Shown here one piece after another: positions 8,709 through 18,208 of a stretch of 58,122 nt of DNA. The notes beneath the pieces are model-generated. The model was not told where the DNA came from. It searched no databases and was given only the letters and a program-made list of their open reading frames with translations. The DNA lies in NCBI GenBank assembly GCA_020353515.1, contig CP070695.1, forward strand, positions 1,928,141 to 1,986,262, written 5' to 3'. The position numbers and the translations under genes are program-made. Source of the DNA: Candidatus Heimdallarchaeota archaeon. GTDB taxonomy: Archaea > Asgardarchaeota > Heimdallarchaeia > Hodarchaeales > Hodarchaeaceae. Each line of letters begins with the position of its first letter. Positions within the stretch are counted from its first letter, which is position 1.

Positions 8709-11700
8709 TTATTCCACCTTTAAAATACGACTTACATCTTTCCGAGTTGCGAAGTAGGCTGGGAGCACCGAACCAATCCCTGCAGCAATGAGGATTCCTG
8801 CGATGAGGGAAACAAACAATTTTGTTGGGTAGATGATGACCTGAGGGGGGATTGTCTGTCCTACCTGAGTGATTTGCAAAAACATCGCCACAAAAAATAC
8901 ACCTGTGAGGTAACCAATCACTGATCCAAATATTAAAATGGTTGCTGCTTCTACCAAAAACGATTGAGCAGTTTGAAAACGCGTCATCCCGAGTGCACGC
9001 TCCACCCCAATCTCTTTCTCGCGGTCGACGTACGTGAAGAAGGCAAACATGACCACACCTATCACTACCACGGCAATACTTATGATTAAATCAGAATTAA
9101 GAATAGAAAGCTGGAAATATCGTTCAAAGGAGGTTTTATATTCTTTATATGTTAACGCGGCTGAACTGGGCCTCTTTCCTGTGACATTGGTGATGGTTTC
9201 TACCGTCTCTTCAATATAGGTGAGGGATTCCACTTTCGCGAGATATGTACCCCTCACATTACTGAGGTAGGAGGACTTATTCAAACGGTTAAACATCCCC
9301 AAGCTCCCAATGATCCAATAGTTGGTACTAGTGTCATGCCAAGGCTGTGGATAAAAGGTGGGCCATAGCTTGAACGTTCCACCAATACGGAAGGAGAGTA
9401 CTTCCGTCTTGTTGGGTGTTTTGAACTGGATCGAAAGATTTTCCCCTATCTGTGGTTTAGAGATATCTGCTTTCAGGTTCCCATCGAAAAGGAGTAGTGT
9501 CGTATTATCGGTGAGTTGGCTGATTAAAGTGGGTAAACTGCTACTCAACTTGAAACTCGGATCAGTAAATGCTGTTTCTGCGTAGGTTGCGGGATCGATA
9601 AACAAGAACTGGTAGTTTCGATAAATCATGTCTCCAGACCAATAGTTGGCAGAATAGACACCCGAAATGCGGCTTAAATGGGAGACATTCTGCTTTAACA
9701 TGGTGTTAATAGTCTCATTCAAAACTGGACCTGTTGAGAGGCTTACATCTGCTCCCACTTGGTAATAGAGCTTGAGGTGCTGAGTTTCATCTAATGAAAA
9801 GATCAGGGAGGAAGCCAGAATCGAAAAGGACAATGCCAAAGTAATCAACAGTACTGCTCGATTTGCGGCCTGCTTATGGCGGACGATGTTGCGAATGGCG
9901 AACGCGTTGACTCCGCCTTCCACTTTCCACAACAGATCGGCAAGCTTTTTCATCAGGACTGGAAAGAAGCGAGCAATCAGCATGATCATGCCAAAGAATA
10001 TGAGGAAAGGCGCTGGGAGACCAATTAACAACATTAGGAGAGAAATTAGATTTGAGTTTGGATTAGGTCTAGGGTAAGCATCTGGTGTACCCTGGAAGGT
10101 GTCTCCTCCTGAAACTGGACGTACCAGGGTATTAAGAATGAACCAGGCCGCGGTACCAAGGATAAACATAAGAATGTCGAGATAATAGCGTTTCCAAAGG
10201 GGATCGCGCACTTCTGTTGGAACGAGCGTTTCTATAATCTGTTGTCGGCTCATTCGAATGATTCGTACCAAATTTAGCAGTAGAGCCATCCCTATCCCTA
10301 TTACAATTAAGCCCAATAACAGTTCTAATGAGGCTTTTACGGGGATGGTTTGTCCTAAGAATGTCAAGTAGTCTGTGGAACGCATGACAAAATCCGACAA
10401 GAACAAGCTGAGGAGGAAACCTACAAGGACGGCAATAATTGTGGAGATCATCATTTCCCCAAGAAGGATTCCCAAGATTTGGGGCCAGGAGCCACCCCGC
10501 GTCTTAATAATACCAATTTGTGCTTGTTTTTGCCGTCTGATCAGTCCAAAGGAATAAAACACTAGATAGAGAGCAATACTGACGACTGGAAAGCTCACCA
10601 ACAGGAGTATCAGGATCAAACTAAAAATTGTGGCTTCAAATTCTTTCATCAGCCCATGGATCGGGCTGTGGACATTGGGAAAAGAGGTGACTGCAAAAAA
10701 ATTCTGTTCGAGGGCCTGGAGAAAGTGTTGTAGTTGAAGGATTTCATTATTTGTGTTAAATGCATCAAACCGTGTTTTCTCCAAGAAAATTTTCCCTCTA
10801 ACTTGCCCTTGCCATTTTAGATCGGAATGGTTTCCTATAAGCTCCCCAAGTTTTTGCTGTAAGAGAAGGGGGTGAGTTAAGAAGTAGTAACCGTATAAAT
10901 CTGGGGTAAAATACTTCCATAGGAGTGCTGTACTGTTATCACTTGGAGAAGTGGCACTTAATTCATTTTCTGTGAAGAATACAGGAAAAGATTTCCTCTC
11001 ATAGCTTACTATCCCAACAATCGTGACAGTTTTGTTTGGTTGCTCTTCCTCTTCAGGAAGGATCCAGCTTGGGATGGTGATGTTTACTTTCGTGTTAAGT
11101 GTAAGATTTTTGAACTGTTTCTCAGTCCATGGATCTGTTTCTTTCGGGCGGACAAGGATAACTTCTGAGGAATTTTCAGGTTGATGTCCCACTCCTTCCT
11201 TTTCTAGAATCAGTTCTAGTTGATTATAAAAAGTTGGAACTGACGATGTTAGAATAGATATCGGCCATTCCATTACTTCATTCCCTTTTTCATCTGGTTC
11301 TCGAAATATATCTGTTGAATTCAACCATAGACTGACCCATGGAACACTGTACCAATAACTTTCTGAAATATACCCTTCATAATTAACGTCTTTGATTGAT
11401 TTGTTAACAAGTTCCTCATAAAGTGTAAAATTGGTAAATGCATTCATACCCCACTGAAGTTGTTGGGTGGTTGATCCGCTAGAGGTTGCATCTGAAAAGA
11501 TATTACCATACAGGTCAACTATTATATCTCCAGAGTAATCATCGTGAGTTTTAAAGACAGTTTCCTCAAAGATTCTTTCTCGATAAGATTCCACGAGAAC
11601 ACCGCTTTGTGAGATCACTGTTAATGCAATGATCAACCCAACCATTGTTGGAAATACAAGCTTCCAGTTACCAATTAATAACTCGTATGTTAAGAAGATA

Positions 11701-11738
11701 GGATCAGTTATTTTTGCTATCATGACTTTAATGGACAT
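8709..11738 (-). CDS. FtsX-like ABC transporter permease, 1009 aa
   Basis: The protein begins with a membrane helix (LVFPTMVGLIIALTVISQSG), followed by an external domain of about 320 residues. A three-helix FtsX core with KTRGGS follows (residues 370-500), then a middle pair of helices and a second external domain. The last FtsX core ends the chain (ERALGMTRFQTAQSFLVEAA, LPAYFATRKDVSRILKVE). This tandem-FtsX layout is typical of large archaeal and bacterial MacB/LolE-like permeases. It heads a tight three-gene operon with two ATPases. The substrate is unknown; export or extraction of a lipid-linked or peptide substrate is the family expectation. Confidence 0.9.
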   Translation of the reverse strand: MSIKVMIAKITDPIFLTYELLIGNWKLVFPTMVGLIIALTVISQSGVLVESYRERIFEETVFKTHDDYSGDIIVDLYGNIFSDATSSGSTTQQLQWGMNAFTNFTLYEELVNKSIKDVNYEGYISESYWYSVPWVSLWLNSTDIFREPDEKGNEVMEWPISILTSSVPTFYNQLELILEKEGVGHQPENSSEVILVRPKETDPWTEKQFKNLTLNTKVNITIPSWILPEEEEQPNKTVTIVGIVSYERKSFPVFFTENELSATSPSDNSTALLWKYFTPDLYGYYFLTHPLLLQQKLGELIGNHSDLKWQGQVRGKIFLEKTRFDAFNTNNEILQLQHFLQALEQNFFAVTSFPNVHSPIHGLMKEFEATIFSLILILLLVSFPVVSIALYLVFYSFGLIRRQKQAQIGIIKTRGGSWPQILGILLGEMMISTIIAVLVGFLLSLFLSDFVMRSTDYLTFLGQTIPVKASLELLLGLIVIGIGMALLLNLVRIIRMSRQQIIETLVPTEVRDPLWKRYYLDILMFILGTAAWFILNTLVRPVSGGDTFQGTPDAYPRPNPNSNLISLLMLLIGLPAPFLIFFGMIMLIARFFPVLMKKLADLLWKVEGGVNAFAIRNIVRHKQAANRAVLLITLALSFSILASSLIFSLDETQHLKLYYQVGADVSLSTGPVLNETINTMLKQNVSHLSRISGVYSANYWSGDMIYRNYQFLFIDPATYAETAFTDPSFKLSSSLPTLISQLTDNTTLLLFDGNLKADISKPQIGENLSIQFKTPNKTEVLSFRIGGTFKLWPTFYPQPWHDTSTNYWIIGSLGMFNRLNKSSYLSNVRGTYLAKVESLTYIEETVETITNVTGKRPSSAALTYKEYKTSFERYFQLSILNSDLIISIAVVVIGVVMFAFFTYVDREKEIGVERALGMTRFQTAQSFLVEAATILIFGSVIGYLTGVFFVAMFLQITQVGQTIPPQVIIYPTKLFVSLIAGILIAAGIGSVLPAYFATRKDVSRILKVE

Positions 11739-12180
11739 CTTGACTATTCACGGCTCCTATTAAATCATACTTCAGTGTGTACTAAGTGATAAGCATCAAA
11801 TCTGCTATTCTAGCATTTTAACGTATAAATCAAAAATAAAATTATCCTATAAGCCTATAGATTAGTACATGAAAAAAAAAATTAGTACGGGGTGTTTATA
11901 AGTCCGAACATGCTGTTTGGCTTATTCGAACAAGCTAGACTTTGGTGTTCGAATTTCAGAACATATTTCTAAACAATTTCTTAGTCGTTGTAAATGCCTT
12001 ATCAATGCAGTTAAAATACTTTAAATTTTGATGTTCTTGTTTTCCACACATAACCGCTACATAATCCCATACCAACATTCCTCAAAAAGACAGAGGTGAC
12101 CGTGAGAAACCAGTACATGGAATTGGTGAGAAAGACAAATTCGCAGTCTAAGATTGTTTTTGACTCAATATTTAGCTTCC
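11739..12180. promoter_or_regulatory. AT-rich intergenic region with GAACAT/TTCGAA cluster
   Basis: No convincing gene lies in this 440-base gap. On the minus strand a TATA-like TTTATACG near 11822-11829 could serve the ABC operon that starts at 11738. Further away, GAACAT (11906), TTCGAA (11925), TTCGAA (11948) and GAACAT (11959) cluster within 60 bases next to another TATA-like TTATAA at about 11896-11902. A regulator-binding function is speculative. Confidence 0.3.
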
Positions 12181-12468
12181 TTATCTAAATGGATACTTTC
12201 CTCTTATAATTGTTTGAAAGAAAGTAGGGTTATCTAAACAATACAACCGCACCCAGCTATCCTCTTCTTCGTTTATTTTCAAGTAGAAATAATGTCCTGT
12301 TGATAAGCGTAAAAAAGTCAAGAAATATCTAAGATACCTTATTTGAGTTTGATCTCTGGTTCGTAAGAGTAAATACCTCTCTGAGATCCAGAAGTCATCA
12401 AATAAAGAAATAGAGAGAAGTAGTAAGGGGATTCCTACTTCTTCTGAATAGTTTGGAGAATACTTCAT
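12181..12468 (-). CDS. Hypothetical protein (95 aa)
   Basis: The frame starts at ATG 12468 and encodes 95 residues rich in Tyr, Phe, Leu and Arg (FDDFWISERYLLLRTRDQTQ). No recognisable motif is visible. There is no strong ribosome binding site; GAG lies 7 bases upstream. It follows the small membrane-protein frame on the same strand by about 33 bases. It could be a real small gene or chance. Confidence 0.35.
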   Translation of the reverse strand: MKYSPNYSEEVGIPLLLLSISLFDDFWISERYLLLRTRDQTQIRYLRYFLTFLRLSTGHYFYLKINEEEDSWVRLYCLDNPTFFQTIIRGKYPFR

Positions 12469-12501
12469 GTTTAATCTCGGTAGGGAGTTCTTTGATGGTT
12501 G

Positions 12502-12657
12502 TTACCCCATATTTCCTCCGCCAGGCGGGGAGATGGGTGGCGCTTGTCCAGCAGTGATATTAACTATGATAATAGTCAATAATACAGTTCCAAGAATAAT
12601 TTTTAATAGTATCCCTCTTCTGGGCAGAACTCTGTTTAAGAGATGCTTTGGATTCAA
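12502..12657 (-). CDS. Small single-pass membrane protein with proline-rich C terminus
   Basis: I choose TTG 12657 as start because AGGTGAG lies about 7 bases upstream; a longer form from 12738 lacks such a site. The 51-residue product has a basic N terminus (NPKHLLNRVLPRRG), one strong membrane helix (ILLKIILGTVLLTIIIVNIT) and an outside tail GQAPPISPPGGGNMG. A plus-strand frame over the same bases also begins near 12467 but lacks these features. Function unknown. Confidence 0.45.
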   Translation of the reverse strand: MNPKHLLNRVLPRRGILLKIILGTVLLTIIIVNITAGQAPPISPPGGGNMG

Positions 12658-12829
12658 GATTATTCTCACCTCACCTAAGTGCCTCAAGCTTTGACTACAA
12701 AAAGCACCACCGACTAACTTTTCAACAAGTTTGTCCAAGAAATAGTGAAAAGTTAGAATGCAAGTAATCTTTATTAATAGGAAGATGAGTTAATAGCTAG
12801 TTGTAACCGAGGATGATTGGAGGAAGGTT

Positions 12830-14272
12830 ATGGCCCTCCCACGCCAAATTTTAAAACCAGGAAAGAAAGCAAAAGAGGCCGTTTCTCCTGAATTTTTTCA
12901 GGCTCTCATCGATTATTTGACGGTCGTAAAACAACATGCCCCAGGCGACTCCAAGCAAATTATCCCGATCTGTCAGAAACTATTTGTACCTTATACGAAA
13001 CCGTTTTATGAAAAATGGAGTGACTTCTTGGAGTGGCATTCGGAGTATATTGAGAAGTACTGTTCCTTTCTTCTTTCCTATTCAGGAGTAAAGATTCTTC
13101 TCCCCCATAGGTTGCTAATTCTAGAAACTCTGGATCCTGACAATACCTTAATAGAACAGCTAAAAGAGGCGTCTTCCACGTCGTTTTTCTTTTTTACCTT
13201 GAATAAAATCTTTCGGGATTTGAATCTCCCTTTACTGAAGAATGACAAGAAAATCATTCATGCCTTTTTGAATCCAATAACTTACAGGGACATTAGACCC
13301 ATTCCCACGAATCGTCAGATTGCTGAATTAATACATAGTAGTGAGAACACCGTCTCCAGGCGAATAGATCAACTCATCAACAAATCGATTCTCGCTCACG
13401 CTTATAGAGTCGAAATGGCAAGGTTAGGTTACTTAACTTCAGCAATAATCCACCTTGAAAATGTCAAACAGCTTCCTTCTACCCTTGAGCCTTATTGTCT
13501 TGCAGATGTCCCCCTTGATTTAGGAGAGGCGATTGGAAAAATTAAAATTTTTCAAGTTCCTCAAACTCGTAATGACATCATTTTAACAGCCAGAGCATAC
13601 CTTAAACCTCTATACGAAGTCACTTTGACCAAGAGCTACATTGGGTGGAATTTAACTGGGCTTTCCATTGACCCTAATCAGCGCTGGCCTGTCCTCCCCC
13701 CTATCTTCACATACCAAAAATGGGGTGAACTTGTATACTCTGAGAAAGAGATGGGAATTGAACATGATTTAATAAGTAACGAAATTCCTCTTAGTATTTC
13801 TTTAACTCAAGCCAAAATGCTCGATTTGATTCGGAGTGACGGAACAATTCCTAATTACCATTTAAGTCGATCCCTCGGAGTCACCCAAAAATATGTCAAA
13901 CAATTCTATGAATATTTCTTTTCTAATAACCTAATCAAAAGGCTGTCTTTTCTGTCGAACATAGGCTTGAATTGTAAGGTCTGGATAACATTACTAGGAT
14001 CACAATCAACGGATGATTTTACTCTCGTCCCCAAAATTGTCGAACATCTGAAATTCTTCCCCTTCTGCTATCTCTTCTATAATGAGAACATCTTGGAATC
14101 TTTCGGAAGATCTCTCCTTACTGGCTTAATTTGGATTCCTCCTACATGGTTTGTTGATTTTTATGCCACTTGGATCCTGCTTGCTGATCATGGTTTTGTC
14201 CCTAAGATCAATATGAGTCAGGGAGTTATCAAATGGGGAGTTGACATTGCTAAAACTTATGAAATGCAATAG
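12830..14272 (+). CDS. Transcriptional regulator with two winged-helix/HTH segments
   Basis: The 480-residue protein starts at ATG behind GGAGGAAGG. Residues of about 155-200 (PTNRQIAELIHSSENTVSRRIDQLINKSIL) form an AsnC/Lrp-like HTH, followed by an alpha/beta stretch. A second HTH-like segment lies near residues 325-380 (LTQAKMLDLIRSDGTIPNYHLS, then SLGVTQKYVKQ). The N-terminal 130 residues are helical without a known motif. A TATA-like TCTTTATTAATA at about 12768 could drive it. Large duplicated HTH regulators of this sort occur in archaea; the regulated genes are unknown, and no metabolic operon is adjacent. Confidence 0.7.
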   Translation: MALPRQILKPGKKAKEAVSPEFFQALIDYLTVVKQHAPGDSKQIIPICQKLFVPYTKPFYEKWSDFLEWHSEYIEKYCSFLLSYSGVKILLPHRLLILETLDPDNTLIEQLKEASSTSFFFFTLNKIFRDLNLPLLKNDKKIIHAFLNPITYRDIRPIPTNRQIAELIHSSENTVSRRIDQLINKSILAHAYRVEMARLGYLTSAIIHLENVKQLPSTLEPYCLADVPLDLGEAIGKIKIFQVPQTRNDIILTARAYLKPLYEVTLTKSYIGWNLTGLSIDPNQRWPVLPPIFTYQKWGELVYSEKEMGIEHDLISNEIPLSISLTQAKMLDLIRSDGTIPNYHLSRSLGVTQKYVKQFYEYFFSNNLIKRLSFLSNIGLNCKVWITLLGSQSTDDFTLVPKIVEHLKFFPFCYLFYNENILESFGRSLLTGLIWIPPTWFVDFYATWILLADHGFVPKINMSQGVIKWGVDIAKTYEMQ

Positions 14273-14342
14273 TACTTCTATTTCTTAGTTATCACTCCTC
14301 TACAGGGATTTCCTTATGCTTAAGACTGATGACGATTATTCG

Positions 14343-14723
14343 TCAAGATCCAGGAATGTATGGAGCAACAGCCATGCCAGCCAGTCCACTAAACATGGTG
14401 ACTAAAAAAGTTAAATCCTCTAATACCAGTTCTCGTCCAACAATGGCTAAAAGCATTATTGGGACTATAGCTATAACTACCGCAGATATTCCTCGAACAG
14501 CCCCCGTAGGTAAACCAAATGTAGCTCCTAAAGTTACAGGTGGGTTTGCTTTAGCACCCTTTCCCACGGTACCACCATAAGCACCGATAAGGGCAACACA
14601 AAACCCTTTGAGGAGAGCATTTACTTCACCTGATTCAAATGGGAAAACAATGACAATGATAGTCAATATTAAGGCAGCTATTAAGAATATTATTCTCCAA
14701 TCTCTATTAGGGTTAAAATCCAT
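14343..14723 (-). CDS. Small multi-pass membrane protein
   Basis: The 126-residue protein starts at ATG 14723 behind AGGAGG. Hydrophobic segments lie at residues 9-27, 38-55 (Gly-rich, GFCVALIGAYGG), 78-98 and 103-121, giving three or four membrane passes. The loop GTVGKGAKANPPVTLGATFG is Gly-rich. No family is recognised. It is a single gene convergent with the HTH regulator, ending about 70 bases from it. Confidence 0.65.
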   Translation of the reverse strand: MDFNPNRDWRIIFLIAALILTIIVIVFPFESGEVNALLKGFCVALIGAYGGTVGKGAKANPPVTLGATFGLPTGAVRGISAVVIAIVPIMLLAIVGRELVLEDLTFLVTMFSGLAGMAVAPYIPGS

Positions 14724-14892
14724 TGCTATTTTTCCTCCTATATTTAATCAATTCATATATCGGCTTGCCCTCACTTAAAATCACTTTAAAAATCAATACT
14801 GATTAAATTTTCACCATGTTTTCGAAAAAAGTGGTGAACAAATAGGATCTTTTAGAAAGACCTCTCCAATTAACAAGGAGCTGTGAGTGCGA

Positions 14893-16017
14893 TTAGTCAA
14901 TAAATCGTTTCCATGCTTTATACCAGATCCGAGCGATTGATTCTACTGTATCATGAAAGATGGAATTAGTTACATGAATAAAATCTTCAACAAAAGCCCC
15001 ATCCCCGAAGCCCTCATTTTGAAGAATACGACTTTTTAATTCACCATACTTCTTGAAATGTTGTTCATGCAGATCAAACCAATTACTAGCTGCCGGGATC
15101 CACTTTCTAGCTACAGCATAAGACACACGGGTTGTATAGACCAATTCAGACCATTCATCCCCCTTTAATCGAGTATTGACCTTCTTATTCAGGTTGTACT
15201 GTGAGCCAGGGGTATCAATTTCAATTATGGAATTCTCTGGTAATTTTTCTTTCACAATTTTATTCAAGGTTTCTTTAGAATATTTGGTTAGAATGAGATC
15301 ATCCTTACTAGGAAAATTTGATTCCCATAATCTTTCGATCCAAGTGTGCATTTTTTTAGGGAGACGTCTATCTTTTCTAGGGATTTTAAAGTCTCTTAGA
15401 TCGCAATGTAATGGCATGTGAGCATCACAGATATAGTGAGAGATTATAAAGAATGTCAGGGCGATATGACGAGCAGAAAAGTTGGGAGAACTAGTTAAAT
15501 CTTTAATTTTTCGATCTGACAAGTATTTCTTATTACCAGAAGCATCTATCAGTTCTATATTCCCTTTCTTTCTCTTTTTCCTCTTTTGGGCGTAAATTCC
15601 AAGCGGATAATCACTCATTTTTAACATGTCACCAATATTATGACTCAGAGCAATGACACGGTCGGGAAGATGTCCTCCTTCCGTTGTATGAGATCGGTAA
15701 GGTTTATCCAACTCACTATGGCCTTTCACATATTCCAGACATAAACGATTACCAACTAAGTGTGTTTTAAGGTCGTTATAATCCCTTTGATACCATTCCT
15801 CAATGTTTAAACCATTGTTGATATAATCGGGGTCACTATCCATTTTGTAAATATGCCCATAACTCATATCATATAGCCTGATGTCAGGTAACCAAGCTCC
15901 ATCCCAGACCTCGGAAATGTATGAAAAGATCAATTCAACTAGTTTTGGTGCTTTTTTCCAGTCATCAAGTAGTTTCAACGCTCTTAAAGCCACCCAGGCG
16001 TGAGCTTGTTGTTTCAA
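14893..16017 (-). CDS. S1/P1 nuclease / zinc-dependent phospholipase C-like protein
   Basis: The 374-residue chain begins at TTG 16017 behind CAGGAGG. It carries the helical zinc-site signature of this superfamily: HAW near the N terminus (residue 6), HTTEGGHLPD and ALSHNIGD in the middle, and FFIISHYICDAHMPLHCD, whose H-x3-D-x(3)-PLH core supplies zinc ligands. The family hydrolyses phosphodiesters of nucleic acids or phospholipids. No signal peptide precedes the domain, unlike most secreted members. Its start overlaps the stop of a small membrane-protein gene, so the two are translationally coupled. The substrate is not determined. Confidence 0.75.
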   Translation of the reverse strand: MKQQAHAWVALRALKLLDDWKKAPKLVELIFSYISEVWDGAWLPDIRLYDMSYGHIYKMDSDPDYINNGLNIEEWYQRDYNDLKTHLVGNRLCLEYVKGHSELDKPYRSHTTEGGHLPDRVIALSHNIGDMLKMSDYPLGIYAQKRKKRKKGNIELIDASGNKKYLSDRKIKDLTSSPNFSARHIALTFFIISHYICDAHMPLHCDLRDFKIPRKDRRLPKKMHTWIERLWESNFPSKDDLILTKYSKETLNKIVKEKLPENSIIEIDTPGSQYNLNKKVNTRLKGDEWSELVYTTRVSYAVARKWIPAASNWFDLHEQHFKKYGELKSRILQNEGFGDGAFVEDFIHVTNSIFHDTVESIARIWYKAWKRFID

Positions 16018-16304
16018 CCAGTTTCCTCCTGTTTTTTACTAAATATTACCTGAGTTTCATCATCATGGTAAATATAGACTAGGATTACTTCAAGGAGAAT
16101 AGTGAAGTGAAAGTGAACGGTAATCTTAGAACATTTTATGAAGAAACAAAAGATGAACAGGAGAGGGTCATCATACACAAGACTTTTTTTACTAATTTGA
16201 GTTATAGTACCATTCACAGTCTGATTTGAAGCAGGCATTGTTAATACAAAAGAAAAAACCAGTAAAGTCAGGAAAACGAAAATAAAAGATCTCGCACAAA
16301 CCAA
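16014..16304 (-). CDS. Small membrane or secreted protein coupled to the nuclease/PLC-like gene
   Basis: The 96-residue frame starts at TTG 16304 with AGAGGT about 8 bases upstream. Its stop overlaps the next start (TTGA). The N terminus is a signal-like helix (SFIFVFLTLLVFSFVLTMPA), and a second hydrophobic stretch (LLFIFCFFIKC and FHFTILLEVILVYIY) follows. The C terminus is charged. Coupling and the ribosome binding site support a real gene even though no family is recognised. Confidence 0.5.
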   Translation of the reverse strand: MVCARSFIFVFLTLLVFSFVLTMPASNQTVNGTITQISKKSLVYDDPLLFIFCFFIKCSKITVHFHFTILLEVILVYIYHDDETQVIFSKKQEETG

Positions 16305-16338
16305 TATTATTACCTCTAAATTTGTCTAACATTTTGAT

Positions 16339-17307
16339 TTATCCATTGGGTATAGAAAGTCCAGTTGGTACTCCGTGGTCGTTGTTAACAGTGCTTAATA
16401 ATGGTTGGTTTCCTCTAAAAGGCCATAGAGATTGCTGATGTTTGTGTATCATGACATAAGTATTGGTTTGTCTAGAACCAGGGGAATTTACCCATGAACC
16501 TGTGTTCGCAATGCTGACATTCCCCTCTACATGAACAAATGGTTGATGTGTGTGCCCAAATGTCAATATACGTAATTTTTCCTGGTTTGTAGCCCATTTT
16601 ATGACTTTTCTTTCAGTGGACTCAAAAAGGTCTAATGTGAGCATTTCGGCTAATTCAGGTGAATTTCTTGGTTGCTTGCTTATGAGCTCCAATATATCAG
16701 TAGTAAATCTGCTTTCTGCTGGTTTCAAAGGTTCTAAAAGATTTCTCTTGAATCCCTGTAACATTTTGATAATTTTTTGAATCCATGAGAGTCTTTGCAA
16801 GTAAAACTGCCATGCCAGTTCTGCTAATTTTCCAGCATCATCATTTGCTAAACAAAGAGGATCGTAGAAGATCTCATTCTGAATAATGTCAAATGTGTCT
16901 CCATGGAGAAACCAGTACTCAACATCCTCATTTGAGTCAGCTAATATTAATTGACGATCAAAAGAAAAATCGTAGGCAAACTTACCCTCTTTGAAATGTC
17001 TTAGATAAAAGTCATGGTTACCAACAACAAAATTAACCTCGATGTTTTCAGAGTCTTGAAGGACTTTAAGCCGATTTAGGGTGTCACTATTTTCTAGAGT
17101 CACTCCGACGGGATCTCTCCGCCACATATCTAAGAAGTCACCGCAAATGACTAACCTATCACATTTTGTTGCTCTCAAACCGTTGATGAACTCATCGAAG
17201 TCCTCTTTATTGCATGCGCTATATCCTAAATGGACATCAGATACAGCGATGATTTTTTCATCTTTCAGGTTTTCAACTGGAATTGGATCTGTACCTATTT
17301 CATTCAC
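16339..17307 (-). CDS. Calcineurin-like metallophosphoesterase (LpxH-like fold)
   Basis: The 322-residue protein has all five metal-binding blocks: SDVHLG (D24, H26), GDFLDMW (D57), GNHD (N97, H98), LHGD (H135) and FGHTHQP near residue 250. The order and spacing resemble UDP-2,3-diacylglucosamine hydrolase and related phosphoesterases. Archaea lack lipid A, so a different phosphoester or pyrophosphate substrate is expected. The C terminus is Pro/Asn-rich with no anchor. Upstream, a GAGTCAC/GTGACTC inverted repeat 20-40 bases before the start may be an operator. Confidence 0.88.
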   Translation of the reverse strand: MNEIGTDPIPVENLKDEKIIAVSDVHLGYSACNKEDFDEFINGLRATKCDRLVICGDFLDMWRRDPVGVTLENSDTLNRLKVLQDSENIEVNFVVGNHDFYLRHFKEGKFAYDFSFDRQLILADSNEDVEYWFLHGDTFDIIQNEIFYDPLCLANDDAGKLAELAWQFYLQRLSWIQKIIKMLQGFKRNLLEPLKPAESRFTTDILELISKQPRNSPELAEMLTLDLFESTERKVIKWATNQEKLRILTFGHTHQPFVHVEGNVSIANTGSWVNSPGSRQTNTYVMIHKHQQSLWPFRGNQPLLSTVNNDHGVPTGLSIPNG

Positions 17308-18199
17308 ATCCTAGCTAAGAAGTTGTCAGAGTCACAATGGTGACTCAGAATGAGTCCTTAAGGTGAGATGAATTTGATGAGGATAGATTATCAAGACCTG
17401 GTAACCTCATTTAAATGAATCAGAGACATTTCTTCACCATAAATCAAGAAAACTTGGTGATAAATTGGTTAAATTCCAATATATAGGAGGATATTATCAT
17501 TATTCTCAAACTAGTGTTCAGTAAATCAAACAGGTATCGACAATGACCAAACGCTTCAATATCGATCTGTAAGATCTCTGTTATTTTTTCACCATTCTTT
17601 TGAAGATCTTAAAGCAGAAAAAAAAGTGAAACATGGGGAGGGATGATGTTTCGCGTATTGACGAATAAAGACAAAATCCAAGACTCTAATCGCGCGGTAA
17701 TTCAATATATTTTCGTAAACAACGTCTGCCATTTACTGTATGGAATACAGTTCTCCCCCTGCTCAGTCTTCTATTATTAAATCTCTATATTTACACAGAT
17801 TTAATTTATCTGCAGACTTTATTTCCAGAATCAATTCCGAAAGAGAGCATTTTAAGTCCTCAGACTAGAGAATTTTTAGTCTTTTTCCTGTGTCCCTGAA
17901 ATGAGGCAGATTATGACTCAGCAGGCAAAGGTCTTTGATTATACAGGAGATACTGAACAAGTCGACTCGATTAGACAAAAGATCAAAGAAATTGAACTAC
18001 AAGTCTTAGAGTCACAAAGAAGCAGTGATCAATCAAGAAAAAGGAAGTTATGAAGATGGTGAGAGAGGATATTCAAGAATTGATAAAGGAATTACAAGTA
18101 CAAACCTGAAGAGCTGCTCGGTATAGGTATAAAAGCCTACGAAAATGAAACTGAGTTTGTAGATGAAGCGTTTATATTTACCTCGATAATTCAGATTTT
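17308..18199. other. 890-base region without an intact gene
   Basis: The left part holds promoter-like sequence for the metallophosphoesterase: an inverted repeat GAGTCAC-AATG-GTGACTC at 17329-17346 and a TTTAAATG element near 17408. From 17470 to 17880 I see no coding signal. From 17901 the plus strand shows broken coding-like pieces, listed separately. Confidence 0.5.
17329..17346. promoter_or_regulatory. Inverted repeat upstream of the metallophosphoesterase gene
   Basis: GAGTCAC at 17329-17335 and GTGACTC at 17340-17346 form a perfect 7-base inverted repeat with a 4-base spacer. It lies 22-39 bases upstream of the ATG at 17307 (minus strand), where a repressor or activator could bind. 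A second, partial copy (GAGTCC) follows at about 17351. Confidence 0.35.
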
Positions 18200-18208
18200 T
18201 CAATATTG
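17901..18208 (+). pseudogene. Frameshifted coding remnant
   Basis: Three short coding-like pieces follow one another in different frames. ATG 17901 to TGA 18051 gives 50 residues with a coiled-coil look (SIRQKIKEIELQVLESQ). ATG 18056 to TGA 18107 gives REDIQELIKELQ. A third frame, running to TGA near 18206, gives YKPEELLGIGIKAYENETEF and more. Joined by frameshifts they would form a protein of about 100 residues. I interpret this as a decayed gene; the family is unknown. Confidence 0.4.

Noticed and set aside
11948..11953. TTCGAA considered as a tRNA T-loop
   Set aside because: No flanking stem or acceptor pairing could be built around it, nor at other TTCGA sites in the window.
12467..12694. 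Plus-strand 75-codon frame opposite the small membrane protein
   Set aside because: No ribosome binding site or domain; the minus-strand frame has both a site and a clear membrane helix.
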